From Collimonas sp. OK412 (lineage in GTDB: Bacteria > Pseudomonadota > Gammaproteobacteria > Burkholderiales > Burkholderiaceae_D): DNA of 64,000 nt. Location of the stretch: NCBI RefSeq assembly GCF_900112135.1, contig NZ_FOLC01000009.1:115727-179726 (forward strand). Reading direction: 5' to 3'. The position numbers and the translations under genes are program-made. Below the pieces are notes generated by a model, which was not told the origin of the DNA, did no database searches, and worked only from the letters and a program-made list of their open reading frames with translations. Shown here in pieces: positions 9,509 to 19,690 of this stretch; the stretch's first letter is position 1, and the number at the start of each line of letters is the position of its first letter.

Positions 9509-11049
9509 AGCCCGACCTCGCCACGCGACAAGGCCAGTTCACGCACGGCATCGACGAATACTTGCGCGCGATGGGCGTAATTGCGGAACATGTCGAAACT
9601 GGCGCAAGCCGGCGACAGCAATACGGCATCGCCCGCGTGCGCAAGTTCGGCGGCGCGCGTCACCGCCTCTTCCAGGGTGGCGCAATCGATCATGGCGATG
9701 CCGGCTGCCTGTTTTTCGACCGCAGCGCGGATCGCCGGAGCATCCCGGCCGATCAGCAGCAATGCGCGGCCATAGGCAGCCAATGGCGCGGCCAGCGGCG
9801 CAAAATCCTGCCCCTTGCCTTCGCCGCCGGCGATCAGCAGCAGGCGGCTAGGGTTAGCATTACCCGTACCGTCACCGTCGCAGCCGCGTCCCAAGCCGTT
9901 CAATGCCGCCACCGTGGCGCCGACATTGGTGCCTTTGCTGTCGTCGTAGTATTCCACGCCGCCAATCGTTGTCACCAGTTCGACCCGGTGCGGTTCGCCG
10001 TGATACTCGCGCAAGCCGTGCAGCAGCGGCGCAAAAGGCAAATCGATGGCGCGGCACAAGGCCAGCGCGGCCAGCGCGTTGGCGGCATTGTGACGGCCGC
10101 GGATCCGCAGCGCGTCGGCCGGCATCAGGCGCTTGACTGAAACCGGCAGCAAGGCCAGCTGTTCTTTCTTGTTGCGCCGTTTCCTGTTGCCGTCTGCGGC
10201 GCGTTCCTCTTCGTCGCCTGGCACCGCTACCGACAGCCATTGCATGCCGTTGTCGCTCACCAGGCCGAAACAGTCGCCGTCCAGCGGCTCGTCGAAACCG
10301 AAACTGATGCTGTTGCCGTTATTGAACTGCATTGTCAAAGGATCGTCGCGATTCAGCACCCGTACCGTATCGGCGCTGAAAATGCGCGCCTTGTCGGCGA
10401 CATAGGACGCCATGTCGCCGTGCCAGTCGAGGTGGTCCTGGGTGATATTCAGGATGGTGGCCGCGTCTGCTTGCAGATTGCAGGTTGAATGCAATTGGAA
10501 GCTGGACAGCTCCAGCACCCAGACCTGCGGCAAAGCATCTTTTTCCAGCGCGCTGCGCAATACATCCAGCGCGGCCGGGCTGATATTGCCGGCCACCTGC
10601 ACCGTCAAGCCGGCGCGTTCGCACAGCAGGCCGGTCAGGCTGGTGACCGTGGTCTTGCCGTTGGTGCCAGTGATGGCAATCACTTTCGGCGCATAGGCGC
10701 GGCTCTCGCGCAACGCCGCCAGGGCTTGCGCAAACACTTCGATTTCACCCCATACCGGGATGTTGCGGTCGGTCGCCGCCGACAGGATTTCCTTCAGCTC
10801 GCCGGTGGGCGCCAGGCCAGGGCTGGTGACGGCAAAGTCGATGCCGTCCAGCAGACTGACGTCAAAACCGTCGCCCGAGCCGAAGAATTCCACCGCCGGA
10901 ATCGCCTGTTGCAGCAGCGGCAAGCGTTCCGGCGCGCTGCGCGTATCCGCCACGCGCACCGTCGCACCGCAGTGCGCCAGCCACAATGCGGATGCCAGGC
11001 CCGATTCTCCAAGCCCTAATACCAGAACATGTTTACCCGTATAGTCCAT
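9505..11049 (-). CDS. murD: UDP-N-acetylmuramoyl-L-alanine--D-glutamate ligase MurD
   Basis: MurD adds D-glutamate to UDP-MurNAc-L-Ala. It shows [17 protein letters not shown] at the N-terminus, the ATPase loop [26 protein letters not shown], the [15 protein letters not shown] segment, and the C-terminal domain [12 protein letters not shown]. At 514 residues it is longer than the roughly 440 of E. coli. Extra length comes from a charged insertion near residue 285 ([18 protein letters not shown]) and a glycine-rich loop near 395, both outside the catalytic motifs. It lies 15 bp from mraY and overlaps ftsW by ATGA. Confidence 0.98.
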   Translation of the reverse strand: MDYTGKHVLVLGLGESGLASALWLAHCGATVRVADTRSAPERLPLLQQAIPAVEFFGSGDGFDVSLLDGIDFAVTSPGLAPTGELKEILSAATDRNIPVWGEIEVFAQALAALRESRAYAPKVIAITGTNGKTTVTSLTGLLCERAGLTVQVAGNISPAALDVLRSALEKDALPQVWVLELSSFQLHSTCNLQADAATILNITQDHLDWHGDMASYVADKARIFSADTVRVLNRDDPLTMQFNNGNSISFGFDEPLDGDCFGLVSDNGMQWLSVAVPGDEEERAADGNRKRRNKKEQLALLPVSVKRLMPADALRIRGRHNAANALAALALCRAIDLPFAPLLHGLREYHGEPHRVELVTTIGGVEYYDDSKGTNVGATVAALNGLGRGCDGDGTGNANPSRLLLIAGGEGKGQDFAPLAAPLAAYGRALLLIGRDAPAIRAAVEKQAAGIAMIDCATLEEAVTRAAELAHAGDAVLLSPACASFDMFRNYAHRAQVFVDAVRELALSRGEVGL

Positions 11050-11064
11050 TACCGCCTTACCTGC

Positions 11065-12234
11065 CTACCTTAACTTCAGAGTTGAAAGCCCGAACAGCAC
11101 CAGCATCATCGAGATGATCCAGAAGCGCACCACAACCTGCGTTTCTTTCCAGCCTTTTTGTTCATAGTGATGGTGCAAAGGCGCCATCAGCAGCACACGG
11201 CGGCCGACGCCGAAACGCTTTTTCGTGTACTTGAAATAGATTACCTGCAACATCACCGACAAAGTCTCTACAACGAAAATACCGCCCATGATGAACAGCA
11301 CGATTTCCTGGCGCACGATGACCGCTACGGTACCCAAGGCGCCGCCCAAGGCCAGTGCGCCGACATCGCCCATGAATACCTGGGCCGGATAGGCGTTGTA
11401 CCAGAGGAAAGCGAGTCCGGCGCCGGCCATCGCGCCGCAGAAAATCAGCAGTTCGCCGGCGCCCGGGATATGCGGGATCAGCAGGTATTTGGCGAAAGTG
11501 ACGTTACCGGTCAGGTAGGCGAACAGGCCCAGCGCAGCCCCCACCATCACGGTCGGCATGATCGCCAGGCCGTCCAGGCCGTCGGTCAGGTTGACTGCAT
11601 TGCTGGTGCCGACGATGACAAAATAGGTCAAGGCCATGAAACCCCAGACCCCCAGCGGATAGCTGATGGTCTTGAAAAAAGGCACGATCAGGTCGGCCTT
11701 GGGCGGCAGGTCGAGGCTGAAGCCGGATTCGACCCAAGCTACGAACAGGTCCCAGACCTGGGTATTGTTCGGCGCCGAGACCGAGAACGCCAGGTAGATC
11801 GCGGCGACGACGCCGATCACCGATTGCCAGAAATACTTTTCGCGCGAACGCATGCCGTTCGGATCCTTGTAGACCACCTTGCGGTAATCGTCGACCCAGC
11901 CAATGGTGCCGAAACCCAGCGTCACTACCAGTACGATCCAGACAAAACGGTTGCCCAGGTCGCTCCACAGCAAGGTCGAGATGCCGATCGCGATCAGGAT
12001 CAGCACGCCGCCCATGGTCGGCGTGCCGGATTTGACCAGGTGCGTCTGCGGACCGTCGGTGCGCACCGCCTGGCCTACCTTCAGGCGCGCCAGCATGCGG
12101 ATCACGCCAGGTCCCGCGATCAGGCCGATCATCAACGCCGTCAACGTCGCGAACACGGCGCGAAAGGTGATGAAGTTGAAGACGCGCAGGAAACTGAAAT
12201 CCTGCTGGAAATTTTGTGCCAGCCATAGCAGCAT
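11065..12234 (-). CDS. mraY: Phospho-N-acetylmuramoyl-pentapeptide transferase MraY
   Basis: MraY is a polytopic inner-membrane enzyme that moves phospho-MurNAc-pentapeptide onto undecaprenyl phosphate to give lipid I. The 389-residue protein has about ten hydrophobic helices. Conserved signatures seen are [22 protein letters not shown] with the aspartate pair, [23 protein letters not shown], and the HHHYE motif in [13 protein letters not shown]. It starts one base past the murF stop region and precedes murD, the standard order. Confidence 0.98.
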   Translation of the reverse strand: MLLWLAQNFQQDFSFLRVFNFITFRAVFATLTALMIGLIAGPGVIRMLARLKVGQAVRTDGPQTHLVKSGTPTMGGVLILIAIGISTLLWSDLGNRFVWIVLVVTLGFGTIGWVDDYRKVVYKDPNGMRSREKYFWQSVIGVVAAIYLAFSVSAPNNTQVWDLFVAWVESGFSLDLPPKADLIVPFFKTISYPLGVWGFMALTYFVIVGTSNAVNLTDGLDGLAIMPTVMVGAALGLFAYLTGNVTFAKYLLIPHIPGAGELLIFCGAMAGAGLAFLWYNAYPAQVFMGDVGALALGGALGTVAVIVRQEIVLFIMGGIFVVETLSVMLQVIYFKYTKKRFGVGRRVLLMAPLHHHYEQKGWKETQVVVRFWIISMMLVLFGLSTLKLR

Positions 12235-12235
12235 G

Positions 12236-13642
12236 TTAGTGAATCCCCTCAGATGTTGTACCGGCCAGGTGCTGGACAGCGCGTTCCATTTTCATGAAAC
12301 GCGACCCTTTGATCAGCACCGTGGTGTCCGGCGTCATGGTCGCATCGAGCGCGGCTAGCAACGCTGCGATGTCGTTAAAGTGTTGTGCTTGCGGACCGAA
12401 GGCCGCGCTGGCGTCGGCCGCCAGCTCGCCCAAGGTAAAGAGCCGGGTGATGCCGCGCTGCTGCGCGTAAGCGCCGATCTCCTGGTGAAACTTGCCGCCT
12501 TCGTTGCCGACTTCGCCCATGTCGCCCAGCACCAGCAAACGCGGCGCGCCTGCCTGCGCCAGCACATCGATGGCGGCCCGCACTGAATCCGGGTTGGCGT
12601 TGTAGGTGTCGTCGATCACCAGCGCCCCGGCGCAGCCGGCGACTGTCGCCAGCTTGCGTTGCAGGCGGCCGCTGACCGGCACGAATGTTTCCAGGCCGCG
12701 CTTGATCGCCGCGACGTCGACGCCGATCGCCAGGGTGCAGGCGATCGCGGCAAGCGCGTTGCGCACATTGTGTTCGCCGGCGGCAGCCAGCTGCAATGCA
12801 TATATTTGCGGACCTCCCGCAGTGGCGAAGGTAACGATCAGGTCGCTGCCGAAGCCATGCGCCGCGCTGGCGTAGCTGCAGCTGACATCGGCATCAGGCG
12901 AGAGGCCGAAACTGATGCTGCCGGCCTTGCCGGCGGCGTAACCGCGCCACAGTCCGGTATAGGGATCGTCAGCCGGAAACACCGCGATGCCGCTGGCCGG
13001 CAGGCCGCGGATCACGCTGCCGTTTTCCTCGGCGACCGCCGCCACGCTGGCCATGAATTCCTGGTGCTCGCGCTGAGCATTGTTGACCAGCCCCACCGTC
13101 GGCTCCGCCAATGCCGTCAGCAACGCAATTTCGCCAGGATGGTTCATGCCCAGCTCGATCACGGCGGCCTGGTGGCCGGCGTCAAGCCGCAGCAAGGTCA
13201 GCGGCACGCCAATCTCATTATTGAAATTGCCACGTGTCGCCAGTGACTTGTCGACGCCAAAAGCCGCGACCAGGATCGCGGCAATCATTTCCTTTACCGT
13301 GGTCTTGCCGTTGCTGCCGGTGACGGCAATCAGGGGCAGCGTGAATTGCTGCCGCCAGCACTGTCCTATCCTGCCCAGCGCGGCCCTGGTATCGCTTACC
13401 ACCAGCGCCGGCACTGCCAGCGTGCCTGGGTCGCGCTCCACCACCACTGCAGCGGCGCCCTGGGCCACTACCTGTTCCAGGAAATCGTGGGCGTCGAAGC
13501 GCTCGCCGCGCAAGGCGACAAACAGTGAACCTGGCGTCACCGCACGGCTGTCGGTGCACAAGCCGTTTACCGCGACCTGGCTGGCGGCGCCTGCCGGCGG
13601 CAATCCCAGCCACGATTGCAGTTGCTGCAATGAAGTCTTCAT
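12236..13642 (-). CDS. murF: UDP-N-acetylmuramoyl-tripeptide--D-alanyl-D-alanine ligase MurF
   Basis: MurF adds D-Ala-D-Ala to complete the UDP-MurNAc-pentapeptide. The 468-residue protein has the N-terminal UDP-binding domain ([20 protein letters not shown]), the ATPase loop [38 protein letters not shown] and LGDMGEVG in the C-terminal domain. It overlaps murE by four bases (ATGA), and its stop lies next to the mraY start. Substrate from Ddl is made by the gene further along the same strand. Confidence 0.98.
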   Translation of the reverse strand: MKTSLQQLQSWLGLPPAGAASQVAVNGLCTDSRAVTPGSLFVALRGERFDAHDFLEQVVAQGAAAVVVERDPGTLAVPALVVSDTRAALGRIGQCWRQQFTLPLIAVTGSNGKTTVKEMIAAILVAAFGVDKSLATRGNFNNEIGVPLTLLRLDAGHQAAVIELGMNHPGEIALLTALAEPTVGLVNNAQREHQEFMASVAAVAEENGSVIRGLPASGIAVFPADDPYTGLWRGYAAGKAGSISFGLSPDADVSCSYASAAHGFGSDLIVTFATAGGPQIYALQLAAAGEHNVRNALAAIACTLAIGVDVAAIKRGLETFVPVSGRLQRKLATVAGCAGALVIDDTYNANPDSVRAAIDVLAQAGAPRLLVLGDMGEVGNEGGKFHQEIGAYAQQRGITRLFTLGELAADASAAFGPQAQHFNDIAALLAALDATMTPDTTVLIKGSRFMKMERAVQHLAGTTSEGIH

Positions 13643-15204
13643 ATGTTGCCGCCTTTCATCGTGGCGCGCGCAGCCAGGGCCAGCGCGGTATGGTCGGCAT
13701 CTAGAAACGGCAATTTCTTTCCTTTTATTTCCTGGTAAGTCTCATGTCCTTTGCCTGCCAGCAAGACCACATCGGCCTTGGCCGCATGTCGCACCGCCCA
13801 TAAAATCGCGGCAGCGCGGTCTTCCAGCGCCTGCGCTGCCTGCGGCGCTTTCATCCCGGCCAGGATCTGGCTGATGATGACGGCGGGTTCTTCGCTGCGG
13901 GGATTGTCGCTGGTGACGATGACGTGGTCCGCGCGTTCCGCCACGGCGCCCATCTGCGGCCGCTTGCCGGGATCGCGATCGCCGCCGCAACCGAATACGC
14001 ACCACAACTCGCCGTTGCGCTGCTGCGTTACTTGCCGCAAGGTATTCAAGGTTTTTTCCAGCGCATCAGGGGTATGTGCATAATCGATCACTATCAGCGG
14101 CGCGTCCTGGCCGCCGAACTGCTGCATTCGACCCGGCACCGCAACCAACAGTTCAATCGCATTCAGCGCGGCGTCCCAGGCCGCGCCTTTTGCCAGCAGC
14201 ACGCCCAGGATGCCCAGTGCATTGCTGACATTGAACTGTCCCACCAGCTGCGTCTTGACTTGCGCCGAACCGAAAGGCGAATCGACGTGGAACGCCGTGC
14301 CGTTGGCATTGGTGCGGATCGCCGAGGCGCGCAGCACCGGGGCGCCGGCCGCCGGAGCGCCGGCCGCAGGAACACCCGTCGGCGTCGCCAGTTCCTCGCA
14401 GCTGTAGCCGATCACCGGAATTGCCGGTTGCTTCTGCTGCAGATGTTTCACCAGGCGCAAACCCATGGCGTCGTCGAGATTGATCACCGCGTGCCGCAGT
14501 CCGGGCCAGTCGAACAGCATGCGCTTGGCGGCTTCGTAGTGCTGCTCGTCGCCGTGGTAGTCCAGATGATCGCGCGTGAAATTGGTGAACAGGGCGATGT
14601 CGACATGCAAGCCGTTCAGGCGTCCCTGCTCCAGGCCGATCGACGATGCTTCGATCGCCAGTGCGGTCGCGCCTTGCCGCCGCATGCCGTTGAGCGTTTG
14701 CTGCAGCAGCAGCGCGTCCGGCGTGGTGTTGCCGGTTTCCTCGAATTCGCCGCGCTCGCCTTGTGTATAGATCCCTGTACCCAGGGTACCGATCACGCCG
14801 GTAGCCTGGCCCAGGTGCGACAGCGCATGGCCCAGCCATTGGGTGCACGAAGTCTTGCCATTGGTGCCGGTGACGGCCACCACCAGCATGCCCTGGTCCG
14901 CCTGGCCGTAATAACCGTGGGCGATCTCGCCGCTGAGCTGCTTGAGTCCGCTCACTGCGCGATGCGGAGCCCGCCAGGCCGTGTCCCAGGCAAATTTCTC
15001 TTTCTCGTACAGTACCGCGCAGGCGCCGTTTTCCAGCGCTTGTGCAATATAGGCGCGGCCATCCGCGGCATCGCCCGGATAGGCAAAGAACACGTCGCCG
15101 GCTTTCACCTTGCGCGAGTCCGACACCAGCTCCGCACCTGCCGGGGCAACGCTGCCCAGCCATTGCTGGATCTCTGGCAATTGCTGTAGCTTAGGCTTCG
15201 TCAC
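13639..15204 (-). CDS. murE: UDP-N-acetylmuramoyl-L-alanyl-D-glutamate--2,6-diaminopimelate ligase MurE
   Basis: MurE adds meso-diaminopimelate to the stem peptide. Seen are LVSDSRKVKAGDVFFAYPG at the N-terminus, AVTGTNGKTSCTQWLGHAL, TNFTRDHLDYHGDEQHYEAAK, DYAHTPDALEKTLN, and DNPRSEEP; the DNPR box is the mark of DAP-adding rather than lysine-adding enzymes. The start is GTG, overlapping the ftsI stop as GTGA. At 521 residues it is slightly long because of an AAGAP tandem repeat in a surface loop near residue 280. Identity is firm. Confidence 0.98.
   Translation of the reverse strand: MTKPKLQQLPEIQQWLGSVAPAGAELVSDSRKVKAGDVFFAYPGDAADGRAYIAQALENGACAVLYEKEKFAWDTAWRAPHRAVSGLKQLSGEIAHGYYGQADQGMLVVAVTGTNGKTSCTQWLGHALSHLGQATGVIGTLGTGIYTQGERGEFEETGNTTPDALLLQQTLNGMRRQGATALAIEASSIGLEQGRLNGLHVDIALFTNFTRDHLDYHGDEQHYEAAKRMLFDWPGLRHAVINLDDAMGLRLVKHLQQKQPAIPVIGYSCEELATPTGVPAAGAPAAGAPVLRASAIRTNANGTAFHVDSPFGSAQVKTQLVGQFNVSNALGILGVLLAKGAAWDAALNAIELLVAVPGRMQQFGGQDAPLIVIDYAHTPDALEKTLNTLRQVTQQRNGELWCVFGCGGDRDPGKRPQMGAVAERADHVIVTSDNPRSEEPAVIISQILAGMKAPQAAQALEDRAAAILWAVRHAAKADVVLLAGKGHETYQEIKGKKLPFLDADHTALALAARATMKGGNI
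14342..14371 (-). repeat. 15-bp tandem repeat inside murE encoding AAGAP units
   Basis: Two adjacent 15-bp units, 14342-14356 and 14357-14371, differ at a single base and encode AAGAP twice within GVPAAGAPAAGAPVL. The length is a multiple of three, so the frame is kept. It lies between catalytic motifs, probably in a tolerant loop. Confidence 0.85.
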
Positions 15205-16982
15205 AAGCCCTCCTGCGGACCGTCGGTCGGGATGATGATGTCGGTGACGGTAGAATCCGGCGACACGTTCAGCGCCCGCAAGGCATTCGCCGCAACCGTC
15301 GCGAATACCGGTGCGGCCACATCGCCGCCGAAATGCGAACCGACGCTAGGTTCGTCCACCATCACGGCAATAATCAGGCGCGGGTCAGAAGCCGGTGCAA
15401 AGCCGACGAAATCGGCGATATATTTTTTGACATATTTGCCGCCTTCTATCTTGTAGGCGGTGCCGGTTTTGCCGCCCACGCGGTAACCCGGCACTTGCGC
15501 TTTAGGCGCAGTGCCGCCCGGCGCGGTGACCCGCTCCAGCATGGCGCGCATGGTGAGCGCGGTCTTTTCAGAAACCACGCGCTGGCCGACCGGAGGTTCG
15601 CTGACTTTCTGGAACGACAGCGGGATCAGGTCGCCGTTGCGCGCAAAGATCGTGTAAGCGTGGGCCATCTGGATCAGGGATACCGAGATGCCATGGCCAT
15701 AGCTCATGGTGGCCTGCTCGATCGGCCGCCATGACTTGAAAGGACGCACCCGGCCGGCGACAGCGCCGGGGAAGCCGAATTTCGGTTGCTGGCCGAGGCC
15801 GACCGTGGTGAACATTTCCCACATTTCCTCCGCCGGCATTTGCAGCGCGATCTTGGCGGTGCCGATATTCGAGGATTTCTGGATGATCTGCGCAACGCTC
15901 ATGGTCCACACCGGATGCGGATGGGAATCGCCCACGGTCGCGGTGCCGATGGTCATCTTGTCGGGCACCTGGAAGGTGGTGGTGGCCTGCACCCGGTTGG
16001 TGTCGAGCGCGAGCGCCACGGTAAACGGCTTCAGGGTCGAGCCCGGCTCGAAGGTGTCGGTCATCACGCGGTTGCGCAATTGCGCGCCGGTCAGCACCGA
16101 GCGGTCATTCGGGTTGTAGCTGGGCAGGTTGGCCAGCGCCAGCACCTCGCCGGTCTTGGCGTCGACCACGACGATGCCACCAGCCTTGGCCTTGCTCTTG
16201 GCCACGGCTTCTTTTAATTGAGTAAACGCGATGTACTGGATCTTGCTGTCGATCGACAGCACCAGGTCCTTGCCGTCATGCGGTTCCTTGACCGCCTCGA
16301 TATCCTCGACAATGCGGCCCAGGCGGTCCTTGATGACGCGCCGGCTGCCGGTCGTGCCGGCGAGGTTTTTCTGCTGCGACAATTCCATGCCGTCCTGGCC
16401 GGCGTCTTCCACATTGGTAAAACCGACCACGTGCGCCATCACCTCGCCTTCCGGATAGAAGCGCTTGTATTCCTTGCGGGTCTCGATGCCGTCGATGCCA
16501 AGCTTGACGATCTGGTCGGAAACGTCTTGCTCTACCTGGCGCTTGAGGTAGACGAAATTGCGGTCGGAATCGAGTTTCTTGCTGAGTTCGGCGTAGCTCA
16601 TGTCGAGCAGTTTCGCCAATGCCTGCAGCTTTTCTTTCGGCGCGGCCTGCACATCTTCGGGAATCGCCCAGATCGCCTTGACCGGCACCGACGACGCCAG
16701 CACCTGGCCGTTGCGGTCGGTGATCTTGCCGCGCGTGGCCGGCAGCTCCAGGGTGCGCGCATAGCGCGAAGCGCCTTGCTTTTGCAGGAAATCGGTGGAA
16801 ATGCCTTGCAGCCACAGAGCGCGCACGATCAGCGCCAGGAAGGCCGCAAACATGGCGAACAAGACTACCCGCGAGCGCCATGCCGGCAGCTTGACCTTGA
16901 GCATGGGGCTGGCCGAAAACGGCACTCCCTTGCCGGCGGCAATGCGTCCTGTGTGCGAGCTGCGCGGGGGATTACGCGTCAT
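15201..16982 (-). CDS. ftsI: Peptidoglycan transpeptidase FtsI (PBP3)
   Basis: FtsI is the septal class B penicillin-binding protein that cross-links new wall with FtsW. The 593-residue protein has a cytoplasmic N-terminus, one membrane helix at about residues 37-57, a dimerisation/pedestal domain starting near RGKITDRNGQVLA, and the transpeptidase domain with the active-site tetrad STLK (Ser315, Lys318), the SSN triad (370-372) and KTG (505-507). It overlaps both ftsL and murE by four bases. Start ATG at 16982 keeps a basic N-terminal segment ahead of the helix. Confidence 0.98.
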   Translation of the reverse strand: MTRNPPRSSHTGRIAAGKGVPFSASPMLKVKLPAWRSRVVLFAMFAAFLALIVRALWLQGISTDFLQKQGASRYARTLELPATRGKITDRNGQVLASSVPVKAIWAIPEDVQAAPKEKLQALAKLLDMSYAELSKKLDSDRNFVYLKRQVEQDVSDQIVKLGIDGIETRKEYKRFYPEGEVMAHVVGFTNVEDAGQDGMELSQQKNLAGTTGSRRVIKDRLGRIVEDIEAVKEPHDGKDLVLSIDSKIQYIAFTQLKEAVAKSKAKAGGIVVVDAKTGEVLALANLPSYNPNDRSVLTGAQLRNRVMTDTFEPGSTLKPFTVALALDTNRVQATTTFQVPDKMTIGTATVGDSHPHPVWTMSVAQIIQKSSNIGTAKIALQMPAEEMWEMFTTVGLGQQPKFGFPGAVAGRVRPFKSWRPIEQATMSYGHGISVSLIQMAHAYTIFARNGDLIPLSFQKVSEPPVGQRVVSEKTALTMRAMLERVTAPGGTAPKAQVPGYRVGGKTGTAYKIEGGKYVKKYIADFVGFAPASDPRLIIAVMVDEPSVGSHFGGDVAAPVFATVAANALRALNVSPDSTVTDIIIPTDGPQEGL

Positions 16983-17251
16983 TTTTCCCCCACCGTCAGG
17001 TATTGGGTGCGGGCAGCAGTCAACGGCACCATGTTCAGGTCGCGCGTGGCGCTGGCTTCGATCCTGGCGTTCTTGCCCAGCGTCGACTGGTCAAGCTGCA
17101 ATTGGGCCCATTCGATGTCCAGCTGGCGCGACTGGCTGGCGGTCCGCTCCAGTTCAATGAACAGCTGGCGCGCCTGGTACTGGGCGTTGACCAGCGCCAA
17201 TGCACATAGCACCAGCGCCAGGGCCAGGACAAAATTGAGGCGCCCGCTCAC
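16979..17251 (-). CDS. ftsL: Cell division protein FtsL
   Basis: FtsL is a small bitopic protein that forms the FtsQLB complex and activates FtsWI. The 90-residue protein has a very short cytoplasmic end, a hydrophobic helix at about residues 5-23 ([19 protein letters not shown]), and a periplasmic heptad-rich stretch ([23 protein letters not shown]) consistent with the coiled coil. The start is GTG, overlapping the rsmH stop as GTGA. Sequence conservation is always low in this family, so position between rsmH and ftsI weighs heavily. Confidence 0.94.
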   Translation of the reverse strand: MSGRLNFVLALALVLCALALVNAQYQARQLFIELERTASQSRQLDIEWAQLQLDQSTLGKNARIEASATRDLNMVPLTAARTQYLTVGEK

Positions 17252-18216
17252 GGCTGGACTCCAGCAGGTGCAGCCAGACGTTCACCGACCCGCATGATGG
17301 CGGAGCGCGCGCGCGGATTGTCGGCGACTTCGGTATCGGACGGCTTGATCCTGGCCACCAGCTTCAATTCCGGCTGCGGCAGGTCGACCGCGCGAATCGG
17401 CAGGCGACGGTCGGGCTGCGGCAGCCTGGCTTTGGAAGCCATGAACTGCTTGACGATCCGATCTTCCAGCGAATGAAAGCTGATCACGACTAATCTCCCT
17501 TGCTGGGCCATCTGCCGAAATGCCTGATCCAGTACTATCTCGAGTTCTTCAAGCTCTTGATTGATGAAAATCCGTATAGCCTGAAAGGTGCGAGTGGCCG
17601 GGTCTTTGCCTTTCTCGCGGGTCTTGACGGCGTTTGCCACGATCTGGGCAAGCTGTCGTGTGCCAGTAATGGGCTGGACTGTCCGGCTAGCAACAATCGC
17701 CTTTGCAATCTGAACAGCAAACCGTTCTTCCCCATAATCACGTACCACCTTTCCGATTGTTTGTTCATCTGCGACTGCCAGCCAGGCTGCTGCCGACATG
17801 CCGCGCGTCGTATCCATGCGCATGTCGAGCGGGCCGTCGGCGCGGAAACTGAATCCGCGGCTGGCGTCGTCCACCTGCGGCGACGAGATGCCCAGGTCCA
17901 GCAACACTCCGTCGACTTGTTGTATGCCTCTTTCCTGCAATGCCTGCGCCATCGTCGCAAAGCTGTCGTGCACGATCTCGAAACGCGGATCGGCAATCTC
18001 GGCCGCGGTAGCGATGGCCTGCGGATCCTTGTCGAAAGCGATCAGGCGGCCGCGCGGCCCCAGGCTCTGCAAAATCTTGCGGCTGTGGCCGCCACGGCCG
18101 AAAGTACCGTCGACATAGATGCCGTCCGCGCGCGCACCGACGATCGCCAACGCACTGACAGCCTCATCCAATAACACGGTGCGGTGCTGGAACTCGGGCA
18201 CCACTGGTTCACTCAT
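17248..18216 (-). CDS. rsmH: 16S rRNA m4C1402 methyltransferase RsmH (MraW)
   Basis: RsmH uses S-adenosylmethionine to N4-methylate C1402 of 16S rRNA. The 322-residue protein begins with [15 protein letters not shown], has the SAM loop [22 protein letters not shown], the [24 protein letters not shown] region, and the C-terminal [16 protein letters not shown], all typical. It is the second gene of the dcw cluster, ten bases after mraZ, and overlaps ftsL by four bases. Confidence 0.98.
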   Translation of the reverse strand: MSEPVVPEFQHRTVLLDEAVSALAIVGARADGIYVDGTFGRGGHSRKILQSLGPRGRLIAFDKDPQAIATAAEIADPRFEIVHDSFATMAQALQERGIQQVDGVLLDLGISSPQVDDASRGFSFRADGPLDMRMDTTRGMSAAAWLAVADEQTIGKVVRDYGEERFAVQIAKAIVASRTVQPITGTRQLAQIVANAVKTREKGKDPATRTFQAIRIFINQELEELEIVLDQAFRQMAQQGRLVVISFHSLEDRIVKQFMASKARLPQPDRRLPIRAVDLPQPELKLVARIKPSDTEVADNPRARSAIMRVGERLAAPAGVQP

Positions 18217-18226
18217 GGCCGGCCCG

Positions 18227-18655
18227 TCAGAACGAAAAATTGCTTAACACTTCGGGCATGCCAGCCGCAACTGCTTGCGACTCGCTCTCAGCCAGCTTGG
18301 CTGCATCCCAAATCTCGAAATGGCTTCCCATGCCCAGCAGCATCACCTCGCGCGTCAGGCCGACGGCCGAACGCAGCTCCGGCGCCACCAGGATCCGGCC
18401 GGCGGAGTCAAGCTCGACGTCGGAGGCGTTGCCAAGGAAAATCCGCTGCCAGGCGCGCGCCGACATTGGCCACGCAGCGATCTGTTCGCGGTGGCTCTCC
18501 CAGGTCGGACGGGGAAACAGCAGCAGGCAGCCATGCGGGTGTTTGGTAAGCGTCAAGCGCCCCTCGCACTGAACGGTGAGCGCGTCACGATGCTTGGACG
18601 GCACTGCCATCCGCCCTTTCGCATCGAGATTTAATGCTGACGCCCCCTGAAACAC
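18227..18655 (-). CDS. mraZ: Transcriptional regulator MraZ
   Basis: MraZ is a ring-forming DNA-binding protein of the AbrB-like fold that represses its own dcw promoter. The 142-residue protein starts [24 protein letters not shown] and repeats the DxxGR core in the second half as [13 protein letters not shown], the two SpoVT/AbrB-like halves. The start codon is GTG at 18655, preceded by AAGGAG eight bases upstream. Four matching boxes lie in the promoter just upstream, supporting autoregulation. The C-terminal tail beyond the second domain is short and unconserved. Confidence 0.97.
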   Translation of the reverse strand: MFQGASALNLDAKGRMAVPSKHRDALTVQCEGRLTLTKHPHGCLLLFPRPTWESHREQIAAWPMSARAWQRIFLGNASDVELDSAGRILVAPELRSAVGLTREVMLLGMGSHFEIWDAAKLAESESQAVAAGMPEVLSNFSF

Positions 18656-18710
18656 CGCACACGCTCCTTAATCAATCTTGAAAAAATTCTCTGGCAGCAA
18701 GTAAAAATGC

Positions 18711-18745
18711 CCCACAAAAAAACACTTTTCCACACTTCCACCCAC
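18711..18745 (-). promoter_or_regulatory. Four MraZ boxes at 10-bp spacing
   Basis: Read on the minus strand, boxes GTGGG, GTGTG, GTGTT and GTGGG lie at 18741-18745, 18731-18735, 18721-18725 and 18711-18715, each separated by exactly five bases. MraZ is known to bind GTGGG-like direct repeats with five-base spacers. The first box overlaps the -10 hexamer, as expected for repression. Confidence 0.85.
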
Positions 18746-18772
18746 TTTAGAGGATGCACTATTCTAGGTCAA
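18744..18772 (-). promoter_or_regulatory. Sigma-70 promoter of the mraZ/dcw operon
   Basis: On the minus strand TTGACC (18767-18772) and TAAAGT (18744-18749) are separated by 17 bp. The predicted start of transcription is near 18737, about 80 bases upstream of the mraZ GTG and within the MraZ box array. Confidence 0.75.
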
Positions 18773-18773
18773 G

Positions 18774-19144
18774 CCATTTAGCTGCCTGCAATTGCAAGAT
18801 ATCCGAGTAAAGTCAATGACTTAGCGCTGGTATCTCACAATCGGCCGAGAGTGCCCTTATTTTGAATTACCAAATAAATGAAGGACTTAGCGCTATATGT
18901 AAATGTCAGCTCTCAGATATACACATGTGTTTGCCGTAATTTTGCGGAAACAAAGGTTCACAATTGAACGAGGCTTCCGATACGCAAAATGAGACAAATC
19001 GCAGATAAAGCGAGGAGTAGGCGGCTTGATAGCGCGGGATAAACGGCTGCGGATGGTGGAATAGAATTAATTCCTATTGTAGCGACAAGAACCAGCTTCA
19101 AACAATGCACCAGAATCGGGAACGGCGATGACCACGACAGCGGC
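18774..19144. other. AT-rich intergenic stretch between mraZ promoter and ruvC
   Basis: No gene is supported here: open frames are short and have no family resemblance. The stretch is visibly richer in A and T than its surroundings. It contains an 11-bp direct repeat, GACTTAGCGCT, at 18818-18828 and 18884-18894. In related genomes ruvC is usually followed by ruvA and ruvB; neither is present, so this may be a rearrangement junction. Confidence 0.6.
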
Positions 19145-19687
19145 TTAACCCACCAGCCGGCCGCCGCGCACCCGCAAGCCCTTCTTGGCCAGGCCCGGCG
19201 CCAGCGCACTCAGATGCGCCAGTGCCTCGCCGCTGTGGGCGTGGCAGATCGCCACCGCCAGCGCATCGGCGGCATCGGTGCCAGGCAACCCCGGCAGCTG
19301 CAGCAGCCGCTGCACCATGTCCTGCACCTGCTGCTTTTGCGCCTTGCCATGGCCGGCGACCGCCTGCTTGATCTGCAAGGCGGTATATTCAGCCACCGGC
19401 AAATCCGCGCTGACCAAGGCGCAAATCGCTGCGCCGCGGGCTTGCCCCAGCAGCAGCGTCGATTGCGGATTGACGTTGACGAAGACTTTTTCGATCGCCG
19501 AGCAATCCGGCGCATAGGTGCGGATGACTTCCGAAACGCTGGCCAGGATTACCTTCAGGCGTTGCGGCAGATCGGCATCCGGGGTCTTGATGGTGCCCGA
19601 CGCAATATAGCTGAGCTTGCTGCCCTGCTTGTCGATGACGCCAAAGCCGGTGGTCCGCAGACCGGGGTCGATACCGAGGATTTTCAT
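19145..19687 (-). CDS. ruvC: Holliday junction resolvase RuvC
   Basis: RuvC is the RNase H-fold endonuclease that cuts Holliday junctions with the RuvAB motor. The 180-residue protein has the catalytic acidic residues in [17 protein letters not shown] (Asp7), [13 protein letters not shown] (Glu), and the C-terminal [20 protein letters not shown] pair of aspartates. The ATG at 19687 lies only a few bases from the left end of the structured 344-bp element, which therefore occupies its promoter region. ruvA and ruvB are not downstream, which is unusual. Confidence 0.97.
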   Translation of the reverse strand: MKILGIDPGLRTTGFGVIDKQGSKLSYIASGTIKTPDADLPQRLKVILASVSEVIRTYAPDCSAIEKVFVNVNPQSTLLLGQARGAAICALVSADLPVAEYTALQIKQAVAGHGKAQKQQVQDMVQRLLQLPGLPGTDAADALAVAICHAHSGEALAHLSALAPGLAKKGLRVRGGRLVG

Positions 19688-19690
19688 ATA

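Noticed and set aside
18958-19209. 83-codon minus-strand frame in the mraZ-ruvC gap
   Set aside because: It begins inside ruvC in another frame, and its hydrophobic stretch has no recognisable signal or family match.
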